Assembly (NCBI GenBank): GCA_964019055.1
Contig: OZ025214.1
Location: 2,101,501-2,165,500, forward strand
Reading direction: 5' to 3'
Source of the DNA: Anthopleura xanthogrammica
Taxonomy: Eukaryota > Cnidaria > Anthozoa > Actiniaria > Actiniidae
DNA: 64,000 nucleotides
Made by a program: the position numbers and the translations under genes. This document shows, one piece after another, positions 1 through 12,567 of this stretch; position 1 is the first letter of the stretch, and the number at the start of each line of letters is the position of its first letter. The notes under the pieces are model-generated. The model saw only the letters and a list, made by a program, of their open reading frames with translations. It did not search any database and had not been told where the DNA came from.

Positions 1-426
1 TAAACGTATACTAGCATTTGAATTTTTGCCTTGTTTTCGATCGAGTAGGCATTTAATACTTTTACAATGTTCTTAGAAAGTAAGAAAGTACCAACCCAAC
101 GAAAGACCAAGTTTTCATATACAATCATTTAGAAACAATTCAGAGCTGCATGTATAGCAGAAAGATGGCAAATATTTCTTTCCAAATATTAACAAATATT
201 TTTTTTAATGTTTAAAAAAAAAAATTATTAATTTTGAATTTTTTTATTTTTTTTTAATCTTTTTCTATGTTTAAGATTTTTTTAAATATATATCAAATTC
301 AACCTAGGCGTAAAGTGGTCGGCTTTGATCAATACTCCTTACGCTACAGGGAGCCCACTCTATATGTTCAGGTTTGGCAGAAAATTTTCTGTTTAATCAA
401 AATATAGTGTGTTCTGGCTTCATTCT
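1..426. other. AT-rich DNA, no gene seen
   Basis: A/T homopolymer-rich stretch (notably about 195-290). No coding region, splice-bounded exon or RNA gene was recognised. Confidence 0.5.
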
Positions 427-657
427 GGCAAGTTAATAGTCTCTGAACTGAAAACATGTCTGAAGTATATACCCAAATCTTTCAAAGGCAAGTTAATGAT
501 CTCTGAAACTGAAAAAAACATCTCTGAAGTACCCAAATCTTTCAAAGGCAACGGTTAAGTGAGTCTCTGGAACAGTGAAAACATCTCTGAAGTATTCAAA
601 TCTTTCAAAGGCAAGTTAATCATCTCTGGAACTGAAAACATGTCTAAAGTACCCAAA
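427..657. repeat. Tandem array, ~60-bp unit, 4 imperfect copies
   Basis: Four head-to-tail copies of a unit containing GGCAAGTTAAT, then ATCTCTGGAACTGAAAACAT and CCCAAATCTTTCAAA. Copies begin near 427, 488, 547 and 610. They differ by small indels and substitutions, so the array is old. No open frame is kept between copies, so it is read as a non-coding minisatellite. Confidence 0.85.
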
Positions 658-1640
658 AATAAGAAGCAATAAATTAACAAAGAAATGATAATTACATGAG
701 GCATCTTAATGGCTTTTTCATCAAAGATGCTTTGGACAATTAGAATTGGGCTGAGAAGGCGGTGTTTGAATTTTTACAAAGTCATCTTGATTAAGATGCA
801 ATTCCAGAAATTACAAAAAACTGAAGTGGTCGCTAAAATTAACTAGAAACAAAGGGATTTATTCAGTCATTTTGGTTAAGCGGTTCTAGTCAGTGGAATA
901 ATTTTCTACAGCAGACTATATTTACCGCTCCCTTGGACGACGTAAGGTTGACTGGAAAGCGTTTACTTTTTTTCAAGGAAGCTAAGATGCTTTTAAGGTC
1001 CCTATAGCACTAGAAAAGAGTGCATGTATAAGACAATAGAACTAAAAAACTTTCAAATTCAATAGTCCAAAGAAGGCTGATTTGCAAGGGCTTAGTAGGT
1101 AAGTCAAGATGATATCAAAATATTCTTAGTTTCATTATTTTTAGTACGTCTGACGTGTAGACTTATATTACTTACTTCTTCAAGAGCTATTTTCTGGCTG
1201 CAAAACCGGTAAACAACAGTTTGAAACTGGGAAAGGCTAATTTACTAGGCAAGCTAGATCTGATTGGGATAAGTTCCGTCAAGACTTCAAATAATACTTA
1301 ATATTAGGAAAAAGATAGTTGGTTTCTTGATCTTTCTTTCCTCCAGTCCGCAAAAAAATCATGTCTTCCTTTATGCAAATGATCAACTCACCCGAACAAT
1401 AATGAATTGCAGAAGTGTATTAGTAAGATTGACCTAAACCAAATATATGTAAGACTACCAGAGGTTTTAAAAATTACGAGTTGCTTGGAATTGGTACTTG
1501 ATATTGTCTACTGACTCTAGCCTAGACTCCTAGACTCTAGCTGGAAACCAATTACACTGAGAGTCAAAACCTTGAGACCTTGAGACCCTTTTCTATCATC
1601 GTAACTGTCATGCTTCTTTTCATTTTCATAATCATTTTTG
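658..1640. other. Intergenic, nothing recognised
   Basis: No ORF, splice-bounded exon, inverted repeat or tandem repeat that I can support. Confidence 0.5.
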
Positions 1641-1644
1641 TCTT

Positions 1645-1775
1645 CGTCGTCTTCTCGTTGTTGTTGTTGATGATGATATTGTTGGTGATGGGGGTGTAGC
1701 TGGTGCTGATGGTGATGATAGTGTTGCTGTGGTCGTCATTGTTGTTGTCGTAGCTGTTGTTAATGTCGTGTTTTT
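1645..1775. repeat. Degenerate GTT/GAT trinucleotide low-complexity tract
   Basis: Runs of TTG, GAT and GTC triplets with many interruptions. Overlapping frames on both strands stay open (Thr-rich on minus, Val-rich on plus) only because of the triplet periodicity; they are not treated as genes. Confidence 0.7.
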
Positions 1776-1972
1776 GTGGTTGTTCATGTTAGCATCGCTG
1801 TTCGAAGCCCAAAGTTTATCTAGCAGTCCATCAAACCAAGGCAAAAAAACGCAACTCAATACTGTTGTTAGGATGTCGATAAAATTTGAAGTTTTTTATC
1901 AGTGTCTCTGCTTCACAAACTTTGTGACTCATTTTTTTTTATTGGACAGCTGGCCGTTCACGAATACTAATA

Positions 1973-2201
1973 AAGGCGATGTTACACGAGACGATTTGCA
2001 ACGACGATTTTTCGCGATACGCCGAAAGGTTTATACCATGTAACATGTCAGATGGAACCATTTTTTTTGCGTAATTTGACTTCAGGCAACACGTTGCGAG
2101 ATGGTGATCTGAAATCAAAACCTCGCAACTCAAAATGACGAATTTTTCGCAGCGTTGCACGAAAAATCGTCGTTACAAATCGTCTCCTGTAACATCGCCT
2201 T
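1973..2201. mobile_element. Foldback MITE-like element, ~44-bp terminal inverted repeats
   Basis: The left end (AAGGCGATGTTACACGAGAC, continuing to about 2017) is matched in inverted orientation by the right end (about 2158-2201) with only a few mismatches. Internal sequence repeats related CGAAAAATTCGTC and GCAACG words. There is no transposase frame, so this is a non-autonomous element. Target-site duplication is not clear; the superfamily is left open. Confidence 0.75.
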
Positions 2202-5190
2202 AAAAATACCATAGGTGCATGTATACTAGGTAATCCTTATACTCAGAGAAGAACTCGAGGGTGGCTTTACACATTCTTTTCCACTTCCTGTCTTCATGTA
2301 AACGTGCAAGAATGGATTAACATATACAGTTAAAACAAGCTACACACATCATAGGGACGTGACTATATTTAGAGAAAGCTTAAAAATACCGACAAACTAC
2401 TGCCTGCTATGCGTCATTGATGCAGAAGACGTGGTAGTCGCACCGTTCGGTTTTCGTGACCTCCGAGAAATAAATACCAAAAAATATTTCTTGAAAAATA
2501 CACTTTGACCATAAAACTTTTAAGCCGAAAATCTTAGCAGATAATAACGATATATACTATCTTACAGCTTAAGATACTAATAACACTTGGAATTACTTTA
2601 GATAATAGATAACGATGTTATAGTAGGAGCAAAGTGGAGCATTTATCTCCTTGAATGTGTCAAGAAAATCTAATAATATCGATATTAATAGTAGCACTTT
2701 TGATATCCGAGATATTGCTTCCATAACACATAAGTTTTGCAACCTTTTTAATTCTGTTTGTCTGGCATCTCGATCTCCTTTTCTCTTTTGGAATCCGGCT
2801 CCGTGTTAATTGTAGCATGGTTCCTCTTTCAGTCTCCTATTCCCTTCCATTCTTTCTCATTTTAGTTTCTATTTTTATTCTTTTCTTTTCTTCCCATGAA
2901 TCCTTTTTGTCCGTCCCCCCCCCCCCCCACCCAAAAAAAACCAGAATGATTACATTCGTAATCAATCCTTTTCATCTTCATTTTCAAAATTGCTTCCCCA
3001 TTCCATTCGAAATTTTTTACTTCTGATTTTCATTATAAAGTACTAACGAAAATACATCCCAAAAAGTAGCAGTGGATGGGAATTTTTCGTGTAATACCCA
3101 AAGAAAGATTATAAAAGTAAAACGGATTTATGAACGTATAGAACTTGCACTTACAAGATTAAGATCGATGAAAAATGTCGTCTCAAATAACCGTCTCATC
3201 AAGCTTGAGTACTGTGCCATAAGGACACAAAAATAACCGGTTCTTGAGAGTTGTTATGATTACTCAAAGAACCGCCCGGCTACGCGATATATTCTGGAAC
3301 ATTTTAGAATTTGAAGCATTCGTCTATGAACATATCGTGCAGAAACACTATAGACTAACACTTACAGCCTTGATTAGCTGTGGACGTCAATCTAAAATAT
3401 ATGGGCCCAATGCAAGTAACCAGGTATGGATTTGACTCGTTTGTCAAGAGCTATGTGTTAACAAGGTATGGCAATGATGACTTACTAATTCAACTTTCAT
3501 AATCTCCAGACTATATATCATGCAGTATGAACAGATAGTAAAACTTCAGTATTTTTCACCTGTTTTCAGCGAAATTAGAACAATTTTTTTAAGGCGGGAA
3601 TCGGACGTAAATTCCGAATCTTCAACATAAGAAAGAAGATGAAACATTTTATAGTTTGGCGTGAGAAACGCGCAAGAATCAAAATTAAAATTTTACAACA
3701 TTCAGTTCAGAGACAATATCGTACACTCGTTTTAAGCTTAAGATATTCAGTTGACTAATATTAACTTTAAATCTGATCTCTCTAAAGCCGTGAGTAAGTC
3801 CTTAAGACTGAAATACACAAACATATACGTATCATTTGAAGTAGGATAGCATTGCACTCAAGCTTAAGAGGTGTAAACTCAGTACTATAAGATAAATCAA
3901 ACTCGTTCCTCACGAGATCAAAATTTGGTGGTCCTTAGTGTACCTGATAGCTATATCAATCTATATTACGCTATAATTTTTTCGACAAATAACAACAAGT
4001 TACCTCATACTGTTTTCTGAATATTCTTTCATTTTATTCGGTTTAGGCTTTGCAGATATGTTTTAAATCAAGTATCACATGCCTTACTATGACGTGCCAT
4101 TTTATCTGTAGTTTAGCCTCAAGGCATTCTGGAAAAAGTTGGCCGATCCCATAATTAATCGACGTCTATTCGTAACTATTTGTAACTTGAGGAAGGTTTA
4201 ATTTCAAAGAGAAACTATTATTAAAATATTGATTGCATCCATGCAGCGTGAGTATTTCGGTCTGGGAATCGTTGTCTCGTGACATCAGTGTAGTTTAGAT
4301 ACTTAATGAAATTAAAACTTAACTGTTTTAATAACTTGTAAAAACGATATTACTTCCTGCCTGAGAAGAACATCATGTTTACGGCTGACTACTGATATAT
4401 TGATAAAAGATTCAAAATACCGATAATAAATTAAATGGCATCTTAATAATCGCTTATCATTTGAATCTTCAAACAATTATCTTCGACCCATTTCTTTTCT
4501 TTGTTTCGTACTTTGCTCAAGGCGACATTACCTTTGAACTGAAATTTCTGCATAATTCAAAAATTAATTTAACTGAGATATCGCCACAACTATCAAAGAT
4601 AAAAAAGCGAAAATAATGCTGTAGGCAGACTTCAAAACAGCACGAAATTTAACCTAGGAATGTCGAAATGTCGGAATGTCGTAAAAGAGTACATTTTTTT
4701 CTTATACGAATAAATGTGGTTTTTTTTACATTAAATAAAAACTATTCTGGAAGGGATGTAGAAAATATTCGGCTTGATTATGTATCTCCAACAAAAGTAA
4801 AAATGAATATAAATCGAGCTTTCGTACTAAGCGTCCATTGTCAGGATAAAATGGTAAAATGGTTCAATCTTTTCGCAGTTTCTTTCCTTTCTCTGTAATC
4901 TGGCTTGAATTATGGTTTCTTCTATTAAATATTTGTTTATCTTTTTTGTTCCTACCTGATTTAGATATTTTTCACTTCAAAGATAAAGTTGCCATAGTTA
5001 CTAATGCAAAACTAAGTGCCCCCTTAATTTTCTTTCACTATCAGAGAGCTTACAATTAATCCAATTGACACCATATTACAAAGTAGTAATGAACATCCTT
5101 TGACTTCAAAGCATCTCATTTTCAGTTTTAGAACTAAAGAAAGCCGCGGATAATGAAACTGAAAAACCTACTGTAAGAGCTGTAAGAATT
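2202..5190. other. Intergenic, one poly-C run, nothing else recognised
   Basis: A 14-base C run lies at 2915-2928 followed by an A run at 2933-2940. Short frames in this interval are AT-rich and have neither family resemblance nor splice context. No RNA gene or array was recognised. Confidence 0.5.
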
Positions 5191-5264
5191 TATTATTATT
5201 TATTAACATCATCATTATCATCATCATCATCATCCGTAGCAGTCGAAGTATTAGTAGTAATTTT

Positions 5265-5970
5265 AGTAGAAGTAGAAGTAGAAGTAGAAGTAGAAGTAGA
5301 AGTAGAAGTAGAAGTAGAAGTAGAAGTAGAAGTAGAAGTAGAAGTAGAAGTAGAAGTAGAAGTAGAAGTAGAAGTAGAAGTAGAAGTAGAAGTAGAAGTA
5401 GAAGTAGAAGTAGAAGTAGAAGTAGAAGTAGAAGTAGAAGTAGAAGTAGAAGTAGAAGTAGAAGTAGAAGTAGAAGTAGAAGTAGAAGTAGAAGTAGAAG
5501 TAGAAGTAGAAGTAGAAGTAGAAGTAGAAGTAGAAGTAGAAGTAGAAGTAGAAGTAGAAGTAGAAGTAGAAGTAGAAGTAGAAGTAGAAGTAGAAGTAGA
5601 AGTAGAAGTAGAAGTAGAAGTAGAAGTAGAAGTAGAAGTAGAAGTAGAAGTAGAAGTAGAAGTAGAAGTAGAAGTAGAAGTAGAAGTAGAAGTAGAAGTA
5701 GAAGTAGAAGTAGAAGTAGAAGTAGAAGTAGAAGTAGAAGTAGAAGTAGAAGTAGAAGTAGAAGTAGAAGTAGAAGTAGAAGTAGAAGTAGAAGTAGAAG
5801 TAGAAGTAGAAGTAGAAGTAGAAGTAGAAGTAGAAGTAGAAGTAGAAGTAGAAGTAGAAGTAGAAGTAGAAGTAGAAGTAGAAGTAGAAGTAGAAGTAGA
5901 AGTAGAAGTAGAAGTAGAAGTAGAAGTAGAAGTAGAAGTAGAAGTAGAAGTAGAAGTAGAAGTAGAAGTA
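5265..5970. repeat. Long perfect hexanucleotide microsatellite (GTAGAA)n, ~118 copies
   Basis: About 706 bp of uninterrupted GAAGTA repeat, preceded by short CAT/ATC and AGTAGT tracts (5205-5264) and ending in GTAGTAGTAGC. On the plus strand two frames are open (Glu-Val and Ser-Arg dipeptides); on the minus strand all three are. No start codon, splice context or flanking coding sequence suggests translation. The near-perfect purity means recent expansion or an assembly-limited length. Confidence 0.97.
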
Positions 5971-6020
5971 GTAGTAGCGTTGTTGATATATACTTTTCCC
6001 GAATTTATCGAATAACGTTC

Positions 6021-6079
6021 GGGGGGGGGGGGGGACTACACATGGAAATCAAGTATTTTATTATTATTATTATTATTAA
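6021..6079. repeat. Poly-G run and short TTA tract
   Basis: Fourteen consecutive G at 6021-6034, followed by a short (TTA)n tract around 6057-6079. This lies just downstream of the hexanucleotide array. Confidence 0.9.
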
Positions 6080-9000
6080 TTTCCTTCGTTTTGTAAACAG
6101 AATAAAAACGTCCATAGAAAATGACTCAAAACTAACATATATAAATAATACTGAAATACGAAAAAATAAGACACTACCGCTGGATCATGTATTTCAAGAG
6201 CTTTGACGTTTTAAGATATCTAATTTCTGTTAGTTTTTTTTTCTCTTTTTCTGCCGTGTCTTAATTTGTTTTTCCCCCTTTTAAATGGTATCTTATTTAA
6301 AAAGAATTATTCTTTAGCCTTACAGCATTTGTATTTAGTCCTAGTCAGTAATCTTTGTGTCACTGAGAAGTGGATGAACACAGATAATGCAAGTCCATCG
6401 CTCACTTTTTTGTTATCAATACGAAAGTTCGGCACAGAAATTAAAAAACTCGACAACGATGCGATCTCCGTCAGGAAACAATTAGATATCTATGATGAGC
6501 TTCAAATTAAAGTAAACATACACTGTTTCCCAGAAGTATTCATTGGAAAGTGATAGTAATCGAGTTTTTGTTGACAAGTAATAAAAAAGTAAGGAAATGA
6601 TTGGACGAACTCGTGTGAAGCCGAGTCAGTAAATCAAAGTCGGCGCGAGCTCATAGACTCTAAGTTCTTATTGTGAATGCACAAATTGTCAGCAAAAATG
6701 GATTTGTTTGGATCCAAATTATGTCCAATAGTTTGATTATTGGGCTTAAGGATAGCCTACAGCAGAAAGTGGCGTGTTTCTGTTTTTTTACTGATAGGAT
6801 TAATAAACTACTCTAGTCCTGTTTCATTTTCCTTCAGCTATAATTTGTACGCCCACGCAAGTCCACTTCAAATCGTACAGATAGTTCCGATAAGCTGCTA
6901 GTAACACAGCTTTACAAATCAAATATGATTTACTTGAGACAGAATCAAGAGGCTGATTTCTCAGTCTAAATTTGGCTGCCATCATTCTGAAACAAAACTA
7001 TTCCTGGATTCCTTTTGGATATTTCCTCCATTTCACTAACGATGTTTTTCTTTGAGACGACGGCGTTTATTACTGTTTTGGAAATAAAAGAAGCGAGAAT
7101 ATTTGAATCCAATTAGAGGCAGAAGCAGCTTTTTTCTAATATAAGAAGCATAATTAAAAGGGAGAAAGATTAAACGATGGCCCCCTTCAAAACAATGCCG
7201 AGGATTTCATCAAGGACCAACTTACAGAGGTAAAAAATACACTTCCTTATTTTAACATCATACCAACCATCTGGCCGCCCTTTTTCATCTCGGTCTCAAT
7301 TCATGAATTAGATAATTGTCTATTGTTTTTCGTTCTAACAGCTAGTGTTAGTGTTGGAGGCCTCTTCGAGGCTAGGATAATTGATGTTTATATTCCAAGA
7401 AGTATATTTTCTTCATGGGGGATGTAGAGAGGAGAGGTAAAGAAGGAGTATCTAACAGGTATTTCAACCGCCTCAAATCATACACGTTAGTAAAAGTACG
7501 AGTGCCCTGAGCATCATTGTCAGGAGGTTTTTGAGTTTCTTTTTTATCATTATTATTTTGATTGTTGTTTCTTTTAAACCGAAAATATTATTCGATTTTT
7601 TTTAAATTGAACTACACCTAATTTGTTATCGTTATACCTGGTTCAAAAGTAGTCTAGATATTTTCTTAAACTGAGTATAGCTTACGGTATATAGTACTAA
7701 AAAAACTAAGATGTCATATATTTAATAATAAAACTTAGACGATCAACTAGAATATAATCATACTAAATAAACTGAAACGTAGTGCAAAAACCAACAAAAC
7801 AAACCCTTGCACTGTATTATTTTATATTGGAATAAACAAAAATTATGCCAAAGGGTGTCAATAAAAAACAGCTCAATTTTTTGCGATATTATTTTTTGCA
7901 ATTTTTATTTTTCAGACAAAAGAATATTATAGACAACACTTAATATAAATAAGAATAGCTTTAAAAAAGCTTTGCAAACTTTTCACTTAACATTTCATAT
8001 TCTGATTACTCGTATTCGTCTTTTGCCAGGGTTCGGACTCATTATATTCTAAATTCATCATAAATGAGTTGTTTTTAAACGCTGTAGCAATTGAAATAGT
8101 CGGTAAGGAAATAATATCTGATTATTGACTAATCTTTGACCAAAATATAAACTTATTTTTACCGAAATATAAACTTATCAAGAAACACAAAAATAATATG
8201 ATTATATTCTTTCTCGAATTTTCCCCACAAAGGACTCCAGCATGAATACCATGGATAAAAACGGTTGGTTGTTTTAGTTGCTTAGAAGAATTCTCAGCAG
8301 GCTTTTAAAACTATGCTACTTACGCTCACGAAGTATAATACCAATAGCGGTCAATTGAGGAACCCTGATGTTCTATCTCTCTATTTCCTGAGTTCGCTGA
8401 TTCTTAAACAAAGTAAGAACTATAATATTATTGCCCTGCTTAATCGCTTCGCATTCATTCTTTCTCGTTTAGAACTACACTGGTAAGTACAGCAATCTAG
8501 TTTCCGATGAATATACAATATTTAGATATTTATAAGCGATGTGTCGAGCATGGTTCAGTCTATTTTCGCGATATTTTTATGAATTTCAATGCTTTTGATC
8601 ACCGAAAATAATTTTCATTCGCTTAGTATTTTTTCTCTTAATTTTCTTTTCTTTTCTACAAGTGTAATGGTTCAATTATGTTCTAGTGTATGTTGATGAT
8701 TGGAGAACAAATCGATAATTATTATGATTATTCTATCGAGGGACTTACAGGTGATAGCGTTTTTTTTTTCATATGCTTTGCGCACAAGAATAGCTAAATT
8801 AGAACCAAATTGTTAGCATTGTATTCTAACTAATTCTCGGAAACTAACAACAAATGAAATGGGAAAGCAACTTATAAGGCTTATAATCTTCGCGCTAAAT
8901 TAAACGTAACTTCTTTAAATATTCGCAAACGCCAGCTGGGCTATCCTCGTTGCTTCCAAAGCCTTCTTCTCACGCACATCATAGATTCAGCTGAATTTCT

Positions 9001-9600
9001 TTCCATTCTTCCATCTCGCTACATTTTGGGGGAGGGGAGGACTGAGACAATTGTAGAAATTGTTATCATATCTGAGTTTCTAAGTAAATGACAGCAAGAA
9101 GTGTCCAAAAGTGGCCACAGAAAAAACCGCGACATGCTAAAACAATAACTGCTAAATGAAACAATTTAATACCAAATCGTATGTGCAACTCTATGTAAAT
9201 TTAAGACTACAAGTTCGTCTCTTTGCACTTGAGTGGGTATAACACACGAATATAAATTCCTAGAGCACTTCAAGTTAAAAGGTTTTTTGGTAATAAAAAC
9301 GGTGCCCAATTTTACCCATTTTCATGGCATTCCAGTCTACTCAAATAACCGCTTTACGCATTTTGGTGGCTTTTTTTTAGAGAAAACCATTCTTTGCTGT
9401 CGCCAATTTCATTATCTCAAAATGAGAGTAATCACGTGTAAAGCACTTTATTGGCTTTTATTTTAAAAGGAATGTTGTTTTTCTTTTTGTCGTTTATTTT
9501 TTGTACTTATAAACCAGTAGTGAGTGTCATAAAGTATGTGGCAACTGAAGGAAAAAGTTTAGTTTCACTGTTCAGGTTAGTGGTTTTATTTAGTAACTAG
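6080..9600. other. Intergenic, nothing recognised
   Basis: About 3.5 kb of AT-rich DNA. Frames of 77-95 codons here (for example 6266-6553 and 9233-9466) have no recognisable domain, start only at non-ATG or weak contexts, and match the length expected by chance in AT-rich DNA. Confidence 0.5.
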
Positions 9601-9605
9601 TTCAG

Positions 9606-10090
9606 TTAGCAGCAGACTAAATCATGCAAACAGCACTTAGGTGGGTTTAGCTGTATAACAGAGACCAGTAGAACTGAATCATACAACACTCAGGTGGATT
9701 TAGCTGTGACAGAGACCAGCAGAATTGAATCATATAGCACTAAGGTGGATTTAGCTGTGACAGAGACCAGCAGAATTGAATCATACAACACTTAAGTGGA
9801 TTTAGCTGTGAAAGAGACCAGCAGAAATCGTGCATACAACACTTAGGTGGGTTTAGCTGTATAACAGAGACCAGTAGAATTGAAACATACAACACTTAGG
9901 TGGATTTAGCTGTATAACAGAGACCAGTAGAATTAGCCTGAGTATGCTACAGTAGAATTGAAACATACAACACATAGGTGGGTTTAGCTGTGACAGAGAC
10001 CAGCAGAAATCATGCATATAGCACTTAAATGTGTTTAGCTGTGACCGGGACCAGCAGAAGTGAATCATACAGCACTTAGGTGGGTTCATC
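9606..10090. repeat. Minisatellite array, ~51-55-bp unit, about 9 copies
   Basis: Repeated unit made of CAGAGACCAGYAGAATTGAA, TCATACAACACTTAGGTGGR and TTTAGCTGTGA. TTTAGCTGT recurs near 9646, 9699, 9750, 9802, 9853, 9907, 9985 and 10036. Two variants alternate (GCTGTGAC and GCTGTATAAC), suggesting higher-order duplication. The minus strand holds a 95-codon frame over the array with repeating Cys and Phe residues; this follows from periodicity and is not called a gene. Confidence 0.92.
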
Positions 10091-10395
10091 AAGAAGGTTT
10101 GTCGCATACCGTGATCTGATCTGTCTTTCCCGCCACACATTCACACAAATCATGCAGGTAGTACAATATTAACAACTACAGAGAGTTGTCCATTAACTAA
10201 AAAGAAAAACAAGGCTAAAAGGTCTACAATAAGGAACCACTAGCACCTGCAGGTAGTTAAGTTACTTGATATATATATATATATATATCACAAATTTTCT
10301 TTAAAGATAATAGTATTATTTTATAACGCGCTGATCGACTAAAGATGCCTGTCGTTAAATTTACAACGTGCAGTTGTAGAGGCCACAAGTGATGT

Positions 10396-10640
10396 TCGTT
10401 CGGATAAGACAGGTTTTAGCGGTCCTGATCGATCGGATAAGATAGGTTTTAGTTTAGCTGTCCTGATCGATCGGATAAGACAGTTTTTAGCTGTCCTGAT
10501 TGATTGGATAAGACAGTTTTTACTCGAACGGCGGCCATTGCTCAGCTGTCACGATTAATCGGGTTCAAGAGAGTTTACTACAAAGATATTGATCTTATAC
10601 AAAAGATAATGACCGTGTTGTCATGATCGATCGGATAAGA
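10396..10640. repeat. Tandem array, ~40-bp GATCGATCGGATAAGA unit
   Basis: At least four adjacent copies of a unit containing TCCTGATCGATCGGATAAGA followed by CAGTTTTTAGCTG (10396-10520), with an outlying copy at about 10622. The core GATCGATC is palindromic. A short TA dinucleotide tract lies just upstream at 10269-10288. Confidence 0.85.
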
Positions 10641-12391
10641 GAGGATAACTGCTTGGAATCTGCGTAAAAACTAGCAGCATGATCAGCTATCGTCGAGGTT
10701 GGTGGGATAAGGAAACTTTATTGCGGTTTGTTTCTGAAGCAGCCGTAGCGGTTGTGTTCAGAGCATTTGAATATAACGGGCGATCATATTAGTTTTTTCA
10801 CTTGTCATACATGATTCCTCAACTCTTCATGAAGATCGGTCGCTAAGCTGCTGTTGTGGTCACCTGTGGTTGGTCGTCGTTCAGGTTAGGGAGAATTCTC
10901 TGCTCATATCTTCTACGCATGTTGATCAACAACTTTCTGGTGTATATCGTTCTTCTCACTTCATAGGGGCTGGGTCAGCATCATAAGGCACCCAGCTGTA
11001 ACGACCACGCATGGTAAATGATCGCATAAGAAAGGTCTTGCTGCCGTTATCCAGCACCTGAGATCATCTATAATTCTATCCAAGCCTATAATCTTTTTTC
11101 TGCTGAATACTTTTGGGCTTAGTATGAAATATCCCAAGAGAGTGCTGATTATCAATGAAACATCAGAGTTAACTGATTTGATCAAAAATAGATGACAGGA
11201 CTCTGATAAAAATTCCTGTCACAAGCTGTGTGGTAATGAACTAAATCCCCATTTTGTCGATGACTAAGACGTTGTGATGATCAAGCTGAAAGGAATACTG
11301 TGCATATGATAGGCTTCTAGAATTAACACATCAAGTCCGATAGACTTTTGGATTTAAGATACGAGTTCTTTAAGATTGGATTGATCAAAAACTGATAAAG
11401 AAAGGATCTTTAAGATGAGAGAATACAGTGCAGATTTACATTCGAGTCGAACGTGTTTCAGGGTGACATCCACGATCAGATAAACCGCGACGATTTTGGA
11501 TGCTCTTACTTTGAGGTACGCATACGCTCAGAATTTTGTGTTGACCTAACCCTAATGTTGACCGTATATATATATATACCTGCATGATCTCGAACGTAGT
11601 AATTAACAACCTTACATTACATTAAGAGATATTTCTCAAAGGTTTCTTAAAAAATTGAAGAAAATCTCCAGGAAATGTCAGAGAAGTGTCAGTTGTTCTG
11701 ACCTCCAGTCGCGGTCAATCGCAAGACGTTCATGCAAGGCTAAAAGTTATAAGGCTGTTTAAATAAACACTCTCTTAAATAACTGAGACTAGGCATACAA
11801 GGAATTTTTAAGGCCAAAATTTCCTTAAACGTGCAGCTTCTTATGTGAGTGAAAAGGTAAAAAAATATTTTAAGAAATTTATCAACGATTTTACTTCTAT
11901 AATTTTCAGAAAACACAACAAATTTTAGTTTTGCAGACATGTTTCAGCTAACCATCCTGTGTTTTCATCAGTGCAAGACAGAATATATAATGAAATTACT
12001 TACATGTAAAGCCAAGCTAAAATTGAATAACTTCTAATTTGTTCCGAACGAAAAACTGAAAACGTCGAACGTTGTTGTTAGTAAAGCATGCACGCGGACA
12101 CACACTTGTTGTATGATGTTGTTTGAACTCTCATATCGTATTGTCTCATGAAGAGAATGTGCTATTAATCACAATCAAATGAAGTGTAGTTTGAGAATGA
12201 GTCAAGAACAAGGCGCCATCAACACTTAAACTATCCTCGTCCTACCGGCGCCTTCTGAAGTGAAACAGGTAGCTTGAAACTATGGTTTTAACGATACCGG
12301 TGCTCGATTAACATCATCATTTCATGACCGTCTTCTGAATAATACAGGTGGCTTGTTACCATGGTGACAACGACAACAGTATGAACACCAT
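10641..12391. other. Intergenic, nothing recognised
   Basis: Contains a short TA tract near 11565-11578 and scattered GATCGATCGG-like words related to the preceding array. No gene was recognised. Confidence 0.5.
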
Positions 12392-12567
12392 ATATTAGCC
12401 ATTCCAAGGTGAGCAAAAAACCGGGTTGAGTTGGCATTGCAGTGCATTGTGGGTATGTTTTAGGGGACATTTTCAAGATGGCGTCCCCTTACCGCAACAG
12501 TCCCACAATGCACTACTACATTGCCGACTCGGCCCAGTCTCTTCCTCAACCTCGGAATGGCTAATAT
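12392..12567. mobile_element. Foldback MITE-like element, ~65-bp imperfect inverted repeats
   Basis: The left end TATTAGCCATTCCAAGGT is mirrored at the right end (ACCTCGGAATGGCTAATA), and further inside GCAGTGCATTGTGGG is mirrored by CCCACAATGCACTAC. The central part includes CAAGATGGCGTCCCC, a YY1/Sp1-like string. There is no coding frame. Classified as non-autonomous DNA element by structure only. Confidence 0.75.
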
